From: Gordonia insulae
Lineage (GTDB): Bacteria; Actinomycetota; Actinomycetes; Mycobacteriales; Mycobacteriaceae
Reading direction: 5' to 3'
NCBI RefSeq assembly: GCF_003855095.1
Contig: NZ_CP033972.1
Span: forward strand, 5,332,001 to 5,396,000
Length of the DNA stretch: 64,000 bases
The position numbers and the translations under genes are program-made. This document shows positions 49,901 through 61,900 of this stretch, one piece after another (the first letter of the stretch is position 1; each line of letters begins with the position of its first letter). The notes beneath the pieces are model-generated. The model worked only from the letters and a program-made list of their open reading frames with translations, had not been told where the DNA came from and made no database searches.

Positions 49901-52900
49901 CGAGGTCGACGTCTACGTCACCCAGGCGGTCATCGACCTCGCCGGCGAGGTCGACGTCGACCGGATGCGGGCCGCCGCGGCGACACTGCTCGATCACCAT
50001 CGGGTCTTGCGGTCGGGCTATGTGCGGACGATCGAGGGCACGGTCGTCGCCGTCGTCCCGCAGCGCGTCGATCCGGAATGGACGACGATCGACCTGCGGA
50101 CATCCGAGGAGAACCCGGGGGAGCGCCTCGACGCCGTCGCGGCCGACCAGCTGCGCCGCCCCTTCGTGCTCGATGACCCCGCGTTGATCCGGTTCGCGCT
50201 GGTGCTGCTGCCCGATTCGCGGGCATCGCTCGTCGTCACCAACCACCACCTGCTCGTCGACGGCTGGTCGGGCCCGTTGGTCCTCGGTGACCTCTTCGCC
50301 ACCTACTTCGGCGGCACTCCCGTGACCGCGACACCCGTGACCGATACGGAGAGCGGCGATTTCGCGACGTTCCTGACCTGGCTGGACGAGCGTGACACCG
50401 ACGCCGGGCGCGCAGCCTGGTCGCGGGCGCTCGCCGGCCTCGACGGCCCCACCCTCGTCGCACCGGGGCGGATCGCCACCGACGACGCACGACCGCGCGC
50501 GCACATCATCTCCGCCGGCGCCGACCTGGGTGCCGACCTCGGGCGCACCGCGCGACGCCTCGGTGTCACCACGTCGACGCTGCTGCAGTTCGGGTGGGCG
50601 GTCCTGTTGTCCCGGTTGACGGGCCAGGCGACGGTCGCCTTCGGCGAAACGGTGTCCGGCCGTCCCGCCGACATCGACGGCGTCGAGCAGATGGTCGGCC
50701 TGTTCATCAACACGGTGCCGGTCGCGGTGACCGTCGATCCCGCCCAACGGGTCGACGACGCGATCCGTGCTCTGCAGGACGCGAAGACCGGACTCCTCGA
50801 CCACCAGCACGTGGGTCTCGCCGAGATCGCCGCAACCACCGGGCATCACACGTTGTTCGACACACTGACGGTGTACGAGTCCTACCCGGTGGACACCGAC
50901 GCGATCGCCGAGGCCGGTCACACCGACGGTCTGCAGATCACCGAGGTCCGTACGGGCGATGCGACGCACTATCCGCTGAACCTGGTGGCGGCGCCGGTGC
51001 GCGGCGCGTCGGCCGAGACGACGGGGATCTCGCTACAGCTGAAATACCTTCCGGACGCGTTCTCCCAGAGCCAGATCGAGCACCTCGGCAATGCGTACCG
51101 ACAGATCCTGACCGCGCTCGGCGCCGACGATCCGGGTGACGTCGGCGACATCGATCTGCTCGGCCCGGCCGCCCGGGACCTCGTCGATCGCCTCGGCGTG
51201 GGTGTCGCGGCGCAGGTGCCCGCCGAGTTCGTCGGTGGCGCACTGGCCGAGCAGGCGGCACGCACCCCCGACGCCGTTGCCGTCGTCGACGGCGACCGCG
51301 CGATCAGCTATGCCGACCTCGACACACACGTGAATCGCCTCGCCCGATCGCTGATCGCGTCCGGGGTCGGGCCCGATACGGCGGTCGGCGTGTGCATCCC
51401 ACGCTCGATCGAGATGATCGTCGCGGTGCACGCGGTCGTCGTCGCCGGCGGGCAATACGTGCCCATCGAGACGGATGTGCCCCCCGATCGCCTGCGCTAC
51501 ATGATCGACACCGCCTCGGTGGCACGGATCCTGGTCGGCGCCGGGTCGGTGCCCGATGCGGTCGCCGCGGCCGGGCTGCCCACCGAGCTCGTCGACGCGA
51601 CTGCGCCCGTCGACACGACCGCAGGCGCCCCGGCCGAATCGTCGGCAGCCGTCACCGACGGGGACCGTCGCGCCCCGTTGCGCCCGGAACACGCCGCCTA
51701 CACGATCTTCACCTCCGGCTCGACCGGACGGCCCAAGGGTGTCACCGTCTCGCACCTGTCCGTGGTCAACCGGCTCCGATGGGGCCTGGCGAGCTTCGAC
51801 GGGATCGACGAGACCGCCACCACCATCCTCAAGACGCCCTACACCTTCGACGTGTCCGTGCCGGAGCTGTTCGCGCCGTTCATGATCGGCGCGCGCGTGG
51901 CGGTGGCCCGGCCCGGTGGTCATGCCGAACCGGCGTATCTCGCCGACCTCATCGCCCGGCTCGGGATCGTCGCCGTCGACTTCGTCCCGTCGATGCTCGC
52001 CGCGTTCCTCGACGTCGTCGCCGACGACCAACTCGCCGCGATGACCCGGCTGCGTCACGTCTACATCGCCGGCGAGGCATTGCCACCGGCGGTCGCCCGG
52101 GCCGCCCGCGTCCGCCTCCCGCAGGTCGCGCTGCACAACCTGTACGGTCCCACCGAGGCCGCGGTCGAGGTGACCGCGCACACCGTCGAGGCCGTCGATG
52201 ACCGCACCACCGTGGTACCGATCGGTGGGCCGGTGTGGAACACCGACGTCCGGGTGCTCGACGACCGGCTGCGCCCGGTTCCGCCGGGGGTGGCGGGTGA
52301 GCTCTACCTCGGCGGTGTGCAGATCGCCCGCGGTTACGCGGCACGCCCTGATCTCACCGCGGAACGCTTTGTCGCGGATCCGTTCCGCGGCGACGGTTCC
52401 CGGCTCTATCGCACCGGGGATCTGGTCCGGTGGGGACAGTCGGGTGCCGTGGAGTATCTTGGCCGCACCGATTTCCAGGTGAAACTCCGTGGTCAGCGCA
52501 TCGAGCTCGGTGAGATCGAATCAGTGCTGACCTCGGCGCCCGCCGTCATCCACGCCGCGGCGACCGTCGCCACGTCCGCGGACGGGGGAGAGCACCTCGT
52601 CGCCTACCTGGCCGCGGGACCCGGCGATCGGCTCGATCTGGATGCGGTGCGCGACACGGTCGCCGAGTCGCTGCCGGAGTACATGCGCCCGACCGTGTGG
52701 ATGCCGCTCGACGACGTCCCGCTCAACAATGCCGGCAAACTCGACCGACGGGCGCTGCCCGCACCGGAGTTCGCCGGTGGTGACTTCGTGGCACCCGACG
52801 GCGCGGTCGAGGCGACCATCGCCGAGATCTTCGCCGACGTTCTCGGTGTCGACCGGATCTCGGTGACCGACAGCTTCTTCGACCTCGGCGGCAACTCGCT

Positions 52901-55900
52901 CTCGGCGACCCGGGTGGCCGCCCGGGTCGCGGGTGCCCTGCACACCGATGTCGGTGTCCGTGACCTGTTCGAGGCGCCGGCTGTCCGCGACCTCGCGCGA
53001 CGAACCAGACCCGGCGACACCGAGCTGGAAGCACTGGTCGCCGGACCGCGGCCCGCCGTGATCCCCTTGTCGTTCGCGCAGCAGCGGATGTGGTTCATCA
53101 ACCGGTTCGACACGGCGTCGTCGGCGTACAACATCCGCGTCGCTGTCCGGTTGACCGGTGCCCTCGATGTCCCCGCACTGCGTGCGGCGGTCGGCGATGT
53201 GGTCGACCGCCACGAGATCCTGCGGACCATGTACCCCGCCGCAGACGGGATCCCCCGACAGGTGATCGTCGATGCCGACTCCGCACGGGCCGAACTGGAT
53301 TGGGCGGTCGTCGACGGCCTCGGCGAGATCGCCGAGGCAGTCGACACCGGCTTCGACGTCACGGTTCGCCCACCTCTGCGCATCCGGTTGTTGGCCGAGG
53401 AGGCGGATCGTCACGTCCTCGTCGTCGTCATGCACCACATCTCCGGTGACGGCGAGTCGATCGGTCCGCTGATCTCGGACGTCGCCGTGGCCTACGCGGC
53501 GCGCAGTCGCGGTGCGGAACCCGGGTTCGATTCGCTGGACGTCCAATACGCCGACGTGACCCTCTGGCAGCATCGCGTCCTCGGGTCGGCCGATGACCCG
53601 CATTCGGTTCTCGGTGAGCAGCTCTCGTACTGGGATGACCAGTTGGCCGGCCTCCCGGACGTCCTCGTGTTGCCGTCCGATCGTCCTCGGCCGCCGGTCG
53701 CGTCGATGCGCGGTGCCCGCCACGACTTCGCGGTTCCCGCCGACGTCGTCGACGAGATCTCCGACTATGCCGCAGCACGCGGCGTCACACCGTTCATGGT
53801 GATGCACGCCGCGCTGGCGGTGCTGCTGGCCCGATTGTCCGCGACCGAGGACATCGCGATCGGCACGCCGGTGGCGGGTCGTGGTCGGCCGGAACTCGAT
53901 CCGCTGGTCGGCATGTTCGTGAACACGCTGGTGCTGCGGACCCGGATCGACGGTGCGAGCAGTTTCGACGACCTCGTGGCGCAGGTGCGCGACATCGATC
54001 TCGACGCGTTCGGGCATGCGGACGTGCCGTTCGAGTATCTCGTGGAGCGGTTGCAGCCGGTCCGCTCGGAGTCGTTCGCCCCATTGACGCAGGTCTGGCT
54101 GAACCTTGCCGGCACGGCACCGCGGGCCGTCGAGATCGACGGTCTCGGTGTGGAACCGGTTGACGACGGTGGTGAGCCGATCGCCCGGGTGGACCTCGGT
54201 GTCGATCTCGGTGCCTTCCCGGCGGCCGGGCGTTCGTGGGCGGGCGCCATCACCTATGCCACCGACCTCTTCGATGACGATCGGATCGTCGGGTTGGGCG
54301 CCACCTTCACCCTGCTGATCGCCGAACTGCTCGCCGCGTCGGGTATCGCCGTCGGAGACGTGTGCCCGACCGGCGACGTGGACGTCGCGTGCGCGCAGGG
54401 CGACGTCGTCACGCTCGACGACTCGACTGTCGTCGATGACGTCGCGGCCAGTGTCTTGGCATCGCCGGACGCGATCGCGCTGGAGTTCGGCGACCGATCG
54501 GTGACCTACCGCGAGTTCGGCGCACGCGTCTGGACGCTGGCGCGTGAACTCATCGCGGACGGCGTCGGCCCCGATGTCGCGGTGGGGGTGTGCATTCCGC
54601 GGTCGGTGGAGTTGCTGGTCGCGATCCATGCGGTCACGGCGGCCGGCGGCCACTTCGTCCCCGTCGACCCGGACGCGCCCGCCGAACGCGCCGCGTACAT
54701 GCTGTCCACCGCGGGCGCCGCGGTGGTCCTGATCGGCTCGACGGTGCCCACCGCGCTGATCGGGTCGGACGCGACCGGCCCGGATGTGACCGGCCCGGAT
54801 GTGACGATGGTGACGGTGGATGCGGCCCGGCCGATCGCGGTCTCGGCCGAACCGGTGTCCGACGCCGACCGGGTGATGCCGCTGCGCAGCGCGCACTCCG
54901 CGTACACCCTGTTCACCTCCGGGTCGACGGGGCGGCCGAAGGGCGTCACGGTGTCCCACGCCGCCATCGCGAACCGGTTGGCGTGGATGCAGTCGTCGTA
55001 TCCGCTGGACCTCACCGACGTCGTGGTGCAGAAAACGCCGGTCACCTTCGATGTCTCGTTGTGGGAATTGTTCTGGCCGTTGATGGTCGGTGCCCGACTG
55101 GCGATCGCACAATCCGACGGCCACCGCGATCCGACCTACCTCGCCGCCCTGCTGCGCGATACGCGGGCCACCACCGTCCATTTCGTCCCGACCATGCTCT
55201 CGACGTTCATCGACGTCGTCGGTGTCGATGTCCTCGCCGACCTGACGTCCCTGCGTCAGGTGTTCACCTCGGGCGAGGCACTCGGCCCTTCGGTGGCGGC
55301 GGCGGCACTCGATGCGTTGCCGAACGCCCGATTGCACAACCTGTACGGACCGACCGAGGCCGCCGTGGATGTCACGTTCCACGAGGTGCGTTCCGGTGAC
55401 ACGGCGGTACCCATCGGACGTCCGGTGTGGAACACCGGGATTCGGGTTCTCGACGCGCGCCTGCATCCGGTGCCCGCCGGGGTGCCCGGCGAGCTCTACC
55501 TGTCCGGCGTCCAGTTGGCGCGGGGATATGCGGCGCGGGCCGACCTCACCGCCGATCGCTTCGTCGCCGACCCGTTCGGGCCGGCAGGCACGCGCATCTA
55601 CCGGACCGGCGACCTGGTGCGGGTCAATGGGGCCGCTGCCGGGAGCGGAGCGGGCGGGCCGCGTGTCACGACCGACGGTGCGCTGGAGTATCTGGGGCGC
55701 ACCGATTTCCAGGTGAAGTTGCGTGGCCAGCGCATCGAACTCGGCGAGATCGAGGCGGTCCTCGCCGCGGCACCCGGTGTGGTGCATGCGGCGGCGACGG
55801 TGTCGACCACGCCCGGCGGAGACGAGCGGCTCGTCGGCTATCTCGTCGGTGATGCCATCGATCTGACCGCCGTGACGGCAGTCGCAGCGCAGAGGCTGCC

Positions 55901-58900
55901 GGAGTACATGCGTCCCACGGTGTGGACCGTGCTCGAGCAGGCTCCGCTGAACGCCGCCGGAAAGCTCGACCGTCGTGCGCTGCCCGCGCCGGAGGTGGTC
56001 GCCGGCGAGTACGTGGAACCCGCGTCCGATGCGGAGCGGGCGGTGGCCGAGGTCTTCGCCGACGTGCTCGGCGCCGATCGGGTGTCGGTCGTGGAGAGCT
56101 TCTTCGACCTGGGTGGCAACTCGTTGTCCGCGACGCGGGTCGCCGCCCGCGTGGGCGATGCACTGGGCGTCGAGGTCCCGTTGCGCGTGCTGTTCGATGC
56201 GTTGACGGTGCGTGAGCTCGTCGCGGCGTTGTCGGACACGTCGGCGCGGAGCTCCCACAGCCCACTCGTTCCGCAGCCGCGGCCGGAACGCATCCCGCTC
56301 TCGTACGCGCAGCAGCGGATGTGGTTCATCAACCAGTTCGATCCGACGTCACCGGCTTACAACATCCCCGTGGTGCTGCGGCTGTCGGGCGAGATCGATC
56401 TCGACGCGATGCGCGCCGCGGTCTCCGACATCGTCGAACGCCACGAGGTGCTGCGCACCATCTATCCGGCGGATGGCGCGGGGTCACCGGAGCAGCGCAT
56501 CCTTGACCTGGGCGAGCGCAGCGACGGGGAGTGTGACCTGGGCGAGCGCAGCGACGGGGAGTGTGACCTGGGCGAGCGCAGCGACCGGGAGTTCGACGAC
56601 CCCGGCATCGATTGGGCGGTCACCGACGAACGAGGCGCCCGGGACATCGTGCTGCGCGGCTTCGACGTCACCGACGAGGCGCCGATCCGGGTACGCGTCG
56701 CGCCGGCCGCCGACGGGGCCTCTCATCTGCTCGTGCTCGTCACACACCACATCGCCTCCGACGGCGAGTCGGCACCGGTGCTGGCCCGCGACCTCGTCGA
56801 GGCCTACCGCGCCCGCGTAGGCGGCAGCGCCCCGGGCTGGTCCCCGCTGCCGCTGCAGTACGCCGATTACGCACTGTGGCAACGGAACCGCCTCGGTAAC
56901 CCCGCCGATCCCGACTCCGAGGTGGCGCGGCAACTCCACCATTGGACCGACACCCTCGCCGGGGTGCCCGACGTTCTCGAGTTGCCGACCGACCGGCGAC
57001 GCCCGGACACACCCAGCCGCCGCAGCGCGGAAACCACCTTCACCATCCCGGCTGAGATCCGGAACATGTTGGCGGAGAAGGCGCACGCTCGGGGCGCCAC
57101 CGTGTTCATGGTGTTGCATGCCGCGCTCGCCGCCCTCCTGGCACGGCTGTCGGGTACGCAGGACATCGTCATCGCGACGGCCGTCGCCGGGCGTGGTTCC
57201 CGAGCGCTCGACGACCTCGTGGGGATGTTCGTCAACACCCTCGCACTACGCACCCAGGTCGACCCCGGCGCCGATTTCGACGCACTCCTCGACGCGGTGC
57301 GTGAGGTCGATCTCGACGCGTTCGCCCACGCCGATGCGCCGTTCGAACAGGTCGTGGAGGCGCTCGACCCGGTCCGGTCGCAGTCGTTCGAACCGCTGGC
57401 ACAGACCATGCTGGCGTTCGAGCAGTCGCATTCCCCGTCGCTTCGCTCGCCCCTGTCACATTCCCCGTCGCTTCGCTCGCCCCTGTCACATTCCCCGTCG
57501 CTTCGCTCGCCCCTGTCACATTCCCCGTCGCTTCGCTCGCCCCTGTCACATTCCCCGTCGCGTCGCTCGCCCCTGTCCGATTCTTCGGCAGGGCAAGAAG
57601 CGTCCGACATCGACTTCGGTGGTGTCACCATCGCCGCCGAGCGACCCGACACCGCCGCCGCGAAGTTCGACCTGAGCGTCGGCGTGCGCGACACCGGGAC
57701 CGACATGGTCGGCCGGATCGCCTACGCCACCGACCTCTTCGACGCGGAGTCGGTGGAACGCATCGCCGCGCTGTACGTACGTCTGCTGACCCTCGTGGGC
57801 GCCGGCACCGCCTCGCCCGTCGGCGACCTCGATCTGCTCGACGACGATCAGCGCGCGGCGATCCTGCGTTCCGGCGCCGGCGATCGCACACCGGAGATCA
57901 CCGCGACGCTGCCCGATCACCTGTTCGCGACCGCGGCCGCACGGCCCGATGCCATCGCGATCGAGACGTCGGCGACGCGACTGACCCGCCGGGAATGGGT
58001 CACCCACGTGGCATCACTGGCGCGAACGCTGATCGGACGCGGCGTCGGCCCGGATGTCGCGGTCGCGGTGTGCCTGCCGCGATCGGCCGAGATGGTCATC
58101 GCCATCCACGCGGTCGTCGCCGCGGGCGGGCGCTACGTGCCGATCGACCCGGAGCTGCCCGCCGATCGCGTCAGCTACATGATCGCGATCGCGGGCGCGC
58201 GCATCGCGCTGGTGGGCGCCGGCGGCGCCGACATCGATCTGCCGGACGGACTGGACCACGTGCGTGTCGACCTCGCCGACATCGTCGACGACACCATGCC
58301 GTCGCCGATCACCGACGACGAACGCACCGCTGCGCTGCGTCCCGACCACGCCGCGTACACCATCTTCACGTCGGGTTCGACGGGACGCCCCAAGGGCGTC
58401 ACCGTGTCTCATCGTGCGGTGCTCAACCGTCTCCTGGTGGACGCCGAGACCTTCGGCGTACACGACGGTGTCGGCGACGTGGGAGGCGACGTCGGGCACG
58501 GCGACCGGGACGCCATCCTGCACAAGACGCCGGTCACCTTCGACGCATCGGTCCGCGAGTTGTTCCTGCCCGTGGTCACCGGCGCCCGGATGGTGGTCGC
58601 GGACGAGCGGGGTCACCGCGACCCCGCGCACATCGCGGCGATGATCGAGCGGCACGCGGTCTCGCTGGTGCACTTCGTCCCGTCCATGCTGTCGGCATTC
58701 CTCGACTCGGTCGACCGGACCGACCTCGCCCGACTCGGCGCCGTCCGCCACATCCTCACCGGCGGTGAGGCACTGCCGCCGGCACTCGCCCAACGGACCC
58801 TCGCCGCGCTGCCCGCGGCACGGTTGCACAACCAGTACGGGCCCACCGAGACGACCGTGGTGGTGACCCGGCATGAGGTGCGGACCGGCGACGACGCCGT

Positions 58901-61900
58901 GCCGATCGGCCGGCCGATCGCGAACACGACCGCGTACGTCCTCGACGAGCGACTGGGCATCGTGCCGATCGGGGTGCCCGGTGAGCTCTATCTCGGCGGT
59001 GTCCAGCTCGCCCACGGATACGCGGCTCGCGGGGATCTGACGTCGGAACGATTCGTCGCCGACCCCCATGGGCCGGCAGGCGGGCGCCTCTACCGGACCG
59101 GCGATCGTGCCCGGTGGACCGCGGACGGCGAATTGGAGTACCTGGGCCGCAACGACTTCCAGGTGAAGCTGCGCGGCCAGCGGATCGAGCTCGGCGAGAT
59201 CGAGGCGGTGCTGCGTTCGGTTCCGGGCGTGGTGAACGCGGCCGCCGACGTGGTGACCGCGCCGGGCGGCGGGCGGCATCTGGCCGCCTACCTGGACGGC
59301 GTCGACGACCGCTCCGGCGCGGTGGCCGCCGTCGAGGCGACGCTGCCGGACCACATGCGGCCCACCGTCTGGGTCCTGCTCGACGAGGTCCCCCTCACCC
59401 CGGCGGGAAAGATCGACCGCCGCGCGCTCCCGGCACCATCGTTCGGCACCCCCGACACCGGCCACGTGGAACCGGAATCCGACATCGAACGCCGGATCGC
59501 GGCCGTCTTCGCGGCGGTCCTCGGACTCCGGCGGGTCTCGGTCACCGATTCGTTCTTCGCCCTCGGCGGCGACAGTATCGTGTCCATCCAGCTCTCCTCG
59601 CTGCTGCGGGCCGCCGGGCTCGCCGTGTCGCCGCGCGACATCTTCGAACACACGACGGTCCGCGGTATCGCCCGGGCGATCGCAGGCCGGGAGACCGAGC
59701 GCCTCGACGAACTCGACGGGGGCGGCACCGGCGAGGTCGCGCTCACCCCGGCCGTGTCGTCGATGATCGAACGCGCCGACACCGCAGCCGATTTCGCGGA
59801 CTTCTCGCAGGCATCGCTGTTGCTGCTACCCGACGACGTCGAACTCGATGGGCTGCGCGCGATGGTGGCGGCCGTCGTCGCGAACCATCCGATGTTGACT
59901 GCCTCGCTCGTCGAGACCGGACCCGGCTGGCAGATGCTGTCGGGCAACGGGTTCGACGCGGAGGAGTCCGTCCGCGTGGTGCACACCGATGCCGAGCCCG
60001 GTACGCCGGTCTTTGCCGACGTGGTGATCGACGAGCACCGAGCGGCCCTGTCGCGCCTCGATCCCGCACGCGGGCGCCTCGTGGCGGCGGTGGCCATCCG
60101 ATCGCGGACGGGCGGTGGGCGACTACTGCTCGCCATCCACCACATCGGCATCGACGCGGTGTCCTGGCCGATCCTGCTGTTCGAACTCAACACCATCCGC
60201 GCGCAATCCGCGCACGGGGAACCGATCCGGCTCGCGCCCGAGGCGACGTCGATGCGGCGCTGGGCCGCCGTGCTCGACGACGCCACGACCGCGCGGACCG
60301 ACGAGATCGACTTCTGGCGGAGGCGTCTGCCGGCGGCCGCCGGGCCGCTCGCCCGACGCGTCGACCCCGACCGCGACCGCCAGCACACGGTCATCTCGCT
60401 CGAGGCGGCGCTGACCGTCGAGACGACCGAAGCAGTCCTCGGCCGTGTCCCCGCCGCATTCCGCACCGGTGCCAACGACGTCCTGGTCGCCGCACTGTCC
60501 GTCGCCGTCGCCCGATGGGAAGCACGCCACGGGGAGAGCGATCGTTCGGACGACGCGGCGAGGGTGGCCATCCTCACCGAGAGTCACGGTCGGCACGAGG
60601 AGATCGCGCCCGGGGCCGACCTCTCCCGCACTGTCGGTTGGTTCACCACCTACGTGCCGGTCGCGGTGACCGTCGACGTCACCGGCGACGGTGGCGGCCC
60701 GCCCGGCGCGGCGGTGGCCGACGCCGTCAAGGCCGTGAAGGAATCGTTCGCCGGGCTCCCGGACAAGGGAATCGGCTTCGGGCCACTGCGATTCGGGCCA
60801 CTGCGATTCGGTTCCCAACGGCCAGGTCAGCAGCCGGCGTTGGCCGACCGGGCACTCCCGCCGATCCTGTTCAACTACTTCGGTACCGTCGCCGAGCGCG
60901 ACGAGTCGGCCGCGGACACCGGGAAACCAGGCGTCGCCGCGCAGTTCGGGTTCGCAGCCGACACGCCGCTGCTGCCGGCGTCGATCCGGGGCGGGATGGC
61001 CGCACCCGCCCTCGCCGTGCAGGTCCACGTCGGCCACGACGACGGCGGCCGGCGCATCAAGGTCATGTTCGCCTTCCCCCGTCACGTGCTGGCCGACGAT
61101 GACGCCACCGAGATCTCGACGTACTGGGCTGCCGCACTCGACGACCTCGTCGCACACGTGGACTCCGTGCACGAGGTCGGTCTGACACCGTCGGACGTGC
61201 CCGGCGCCGAGGTGACGCAGCACGATCTCGACCAGATCGCGGCATGCCACCCGGACGCGGACATCTGGCCGATGACACCCCTGCAGCACGGCCTCTACGT
61301 CGAATCCGCGCGGTCGGCGTCGGGCGACGAGGACGTCGATGTCTACGTCGCCCAGGTGACGCTGCATCTCGGCGGCGCCGTCGACGAGGGACGACTGCGC
61401 GCAGCCGCGGAGTACCTGACCGATCGTCATGCGGTATTGCGCTCGGCCTACCTGCAGACCACCGAGGGCGCCGTGGTCGGCGTCGTCCCGCCGCACGTCG
61501 AACTGCCGTGGCGGGTGGTCGATCTGCGCGACGAGGACCCGGCCGAGGCGACCGCCCGGCTGGCCGGGCTGGCTCTCGCCGAGCGGGTCGACCGGTTCGA
61601 TCTCGCCCGTCCGCCGCTGATCAGGTTCGTGCTGGTGCAACTGCCGGCCGAGAACGCGACACCGCGGACCGCACTGATCGTGACCAATCACCATCTGCTG
61701 TTCGACGGCTGGTCCGGACCGCTCGTGCTCGCCGACCTGATCGGGTACTACGTCACCGGCGTCGCGGACGAGGTCGCCCCGATGCAGTTCGGCAAGTTCC
61801 TGCGCTGGCTGCATCGCCGCGACCGGTCGGCCGGCGTGCGCGCATGGGCCGACGAGCTGCCGGTCGTCGAAGGCCCCACCCTGGTCGGCGGCGGGGCCGT

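Larger units (their letters stand above)
53043..56270 (+). other. NRPS module 12: C - A (Ser) - T
   Basis: The C domain ([23 protein letters not shown] near 53433) is of the L-accepting type. The A domain ([40 protein letters not shown]) carries the serine code D-V-W-H-F-S-L-V-D-K. It contains a 15-base repeat before motif A3 and a single dispersed-repeat copy between motifs A7 and A8. The T domain has [11 protein letters not shown] (near 56110). Confidence 0.86.
56280..61200 (+). other. NRPS module 13: C - A - T - E
   Basis: The C domain ([23 protein letters not shown] near 56748) carries two separate 30-base repeat expansions. The A domain has [41 protein letters not shown] and [12 protein letters not shown]. 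The residues read D-A-R-H-L-G-Q-V-V-K, unlike the other modules and not assigned. The T domain has [10 protein letters not shown] (near 59570). The E domain has [10 protein letters not shown] (near 60138) and a 15-base repeat. Confidence 0.82.

Noticed and set aside
57429..57578. The five-copy array as a CRISPR
   Set aside because: The units are directly adjacent without spacers and keep the reading frame; no cas genes are present.
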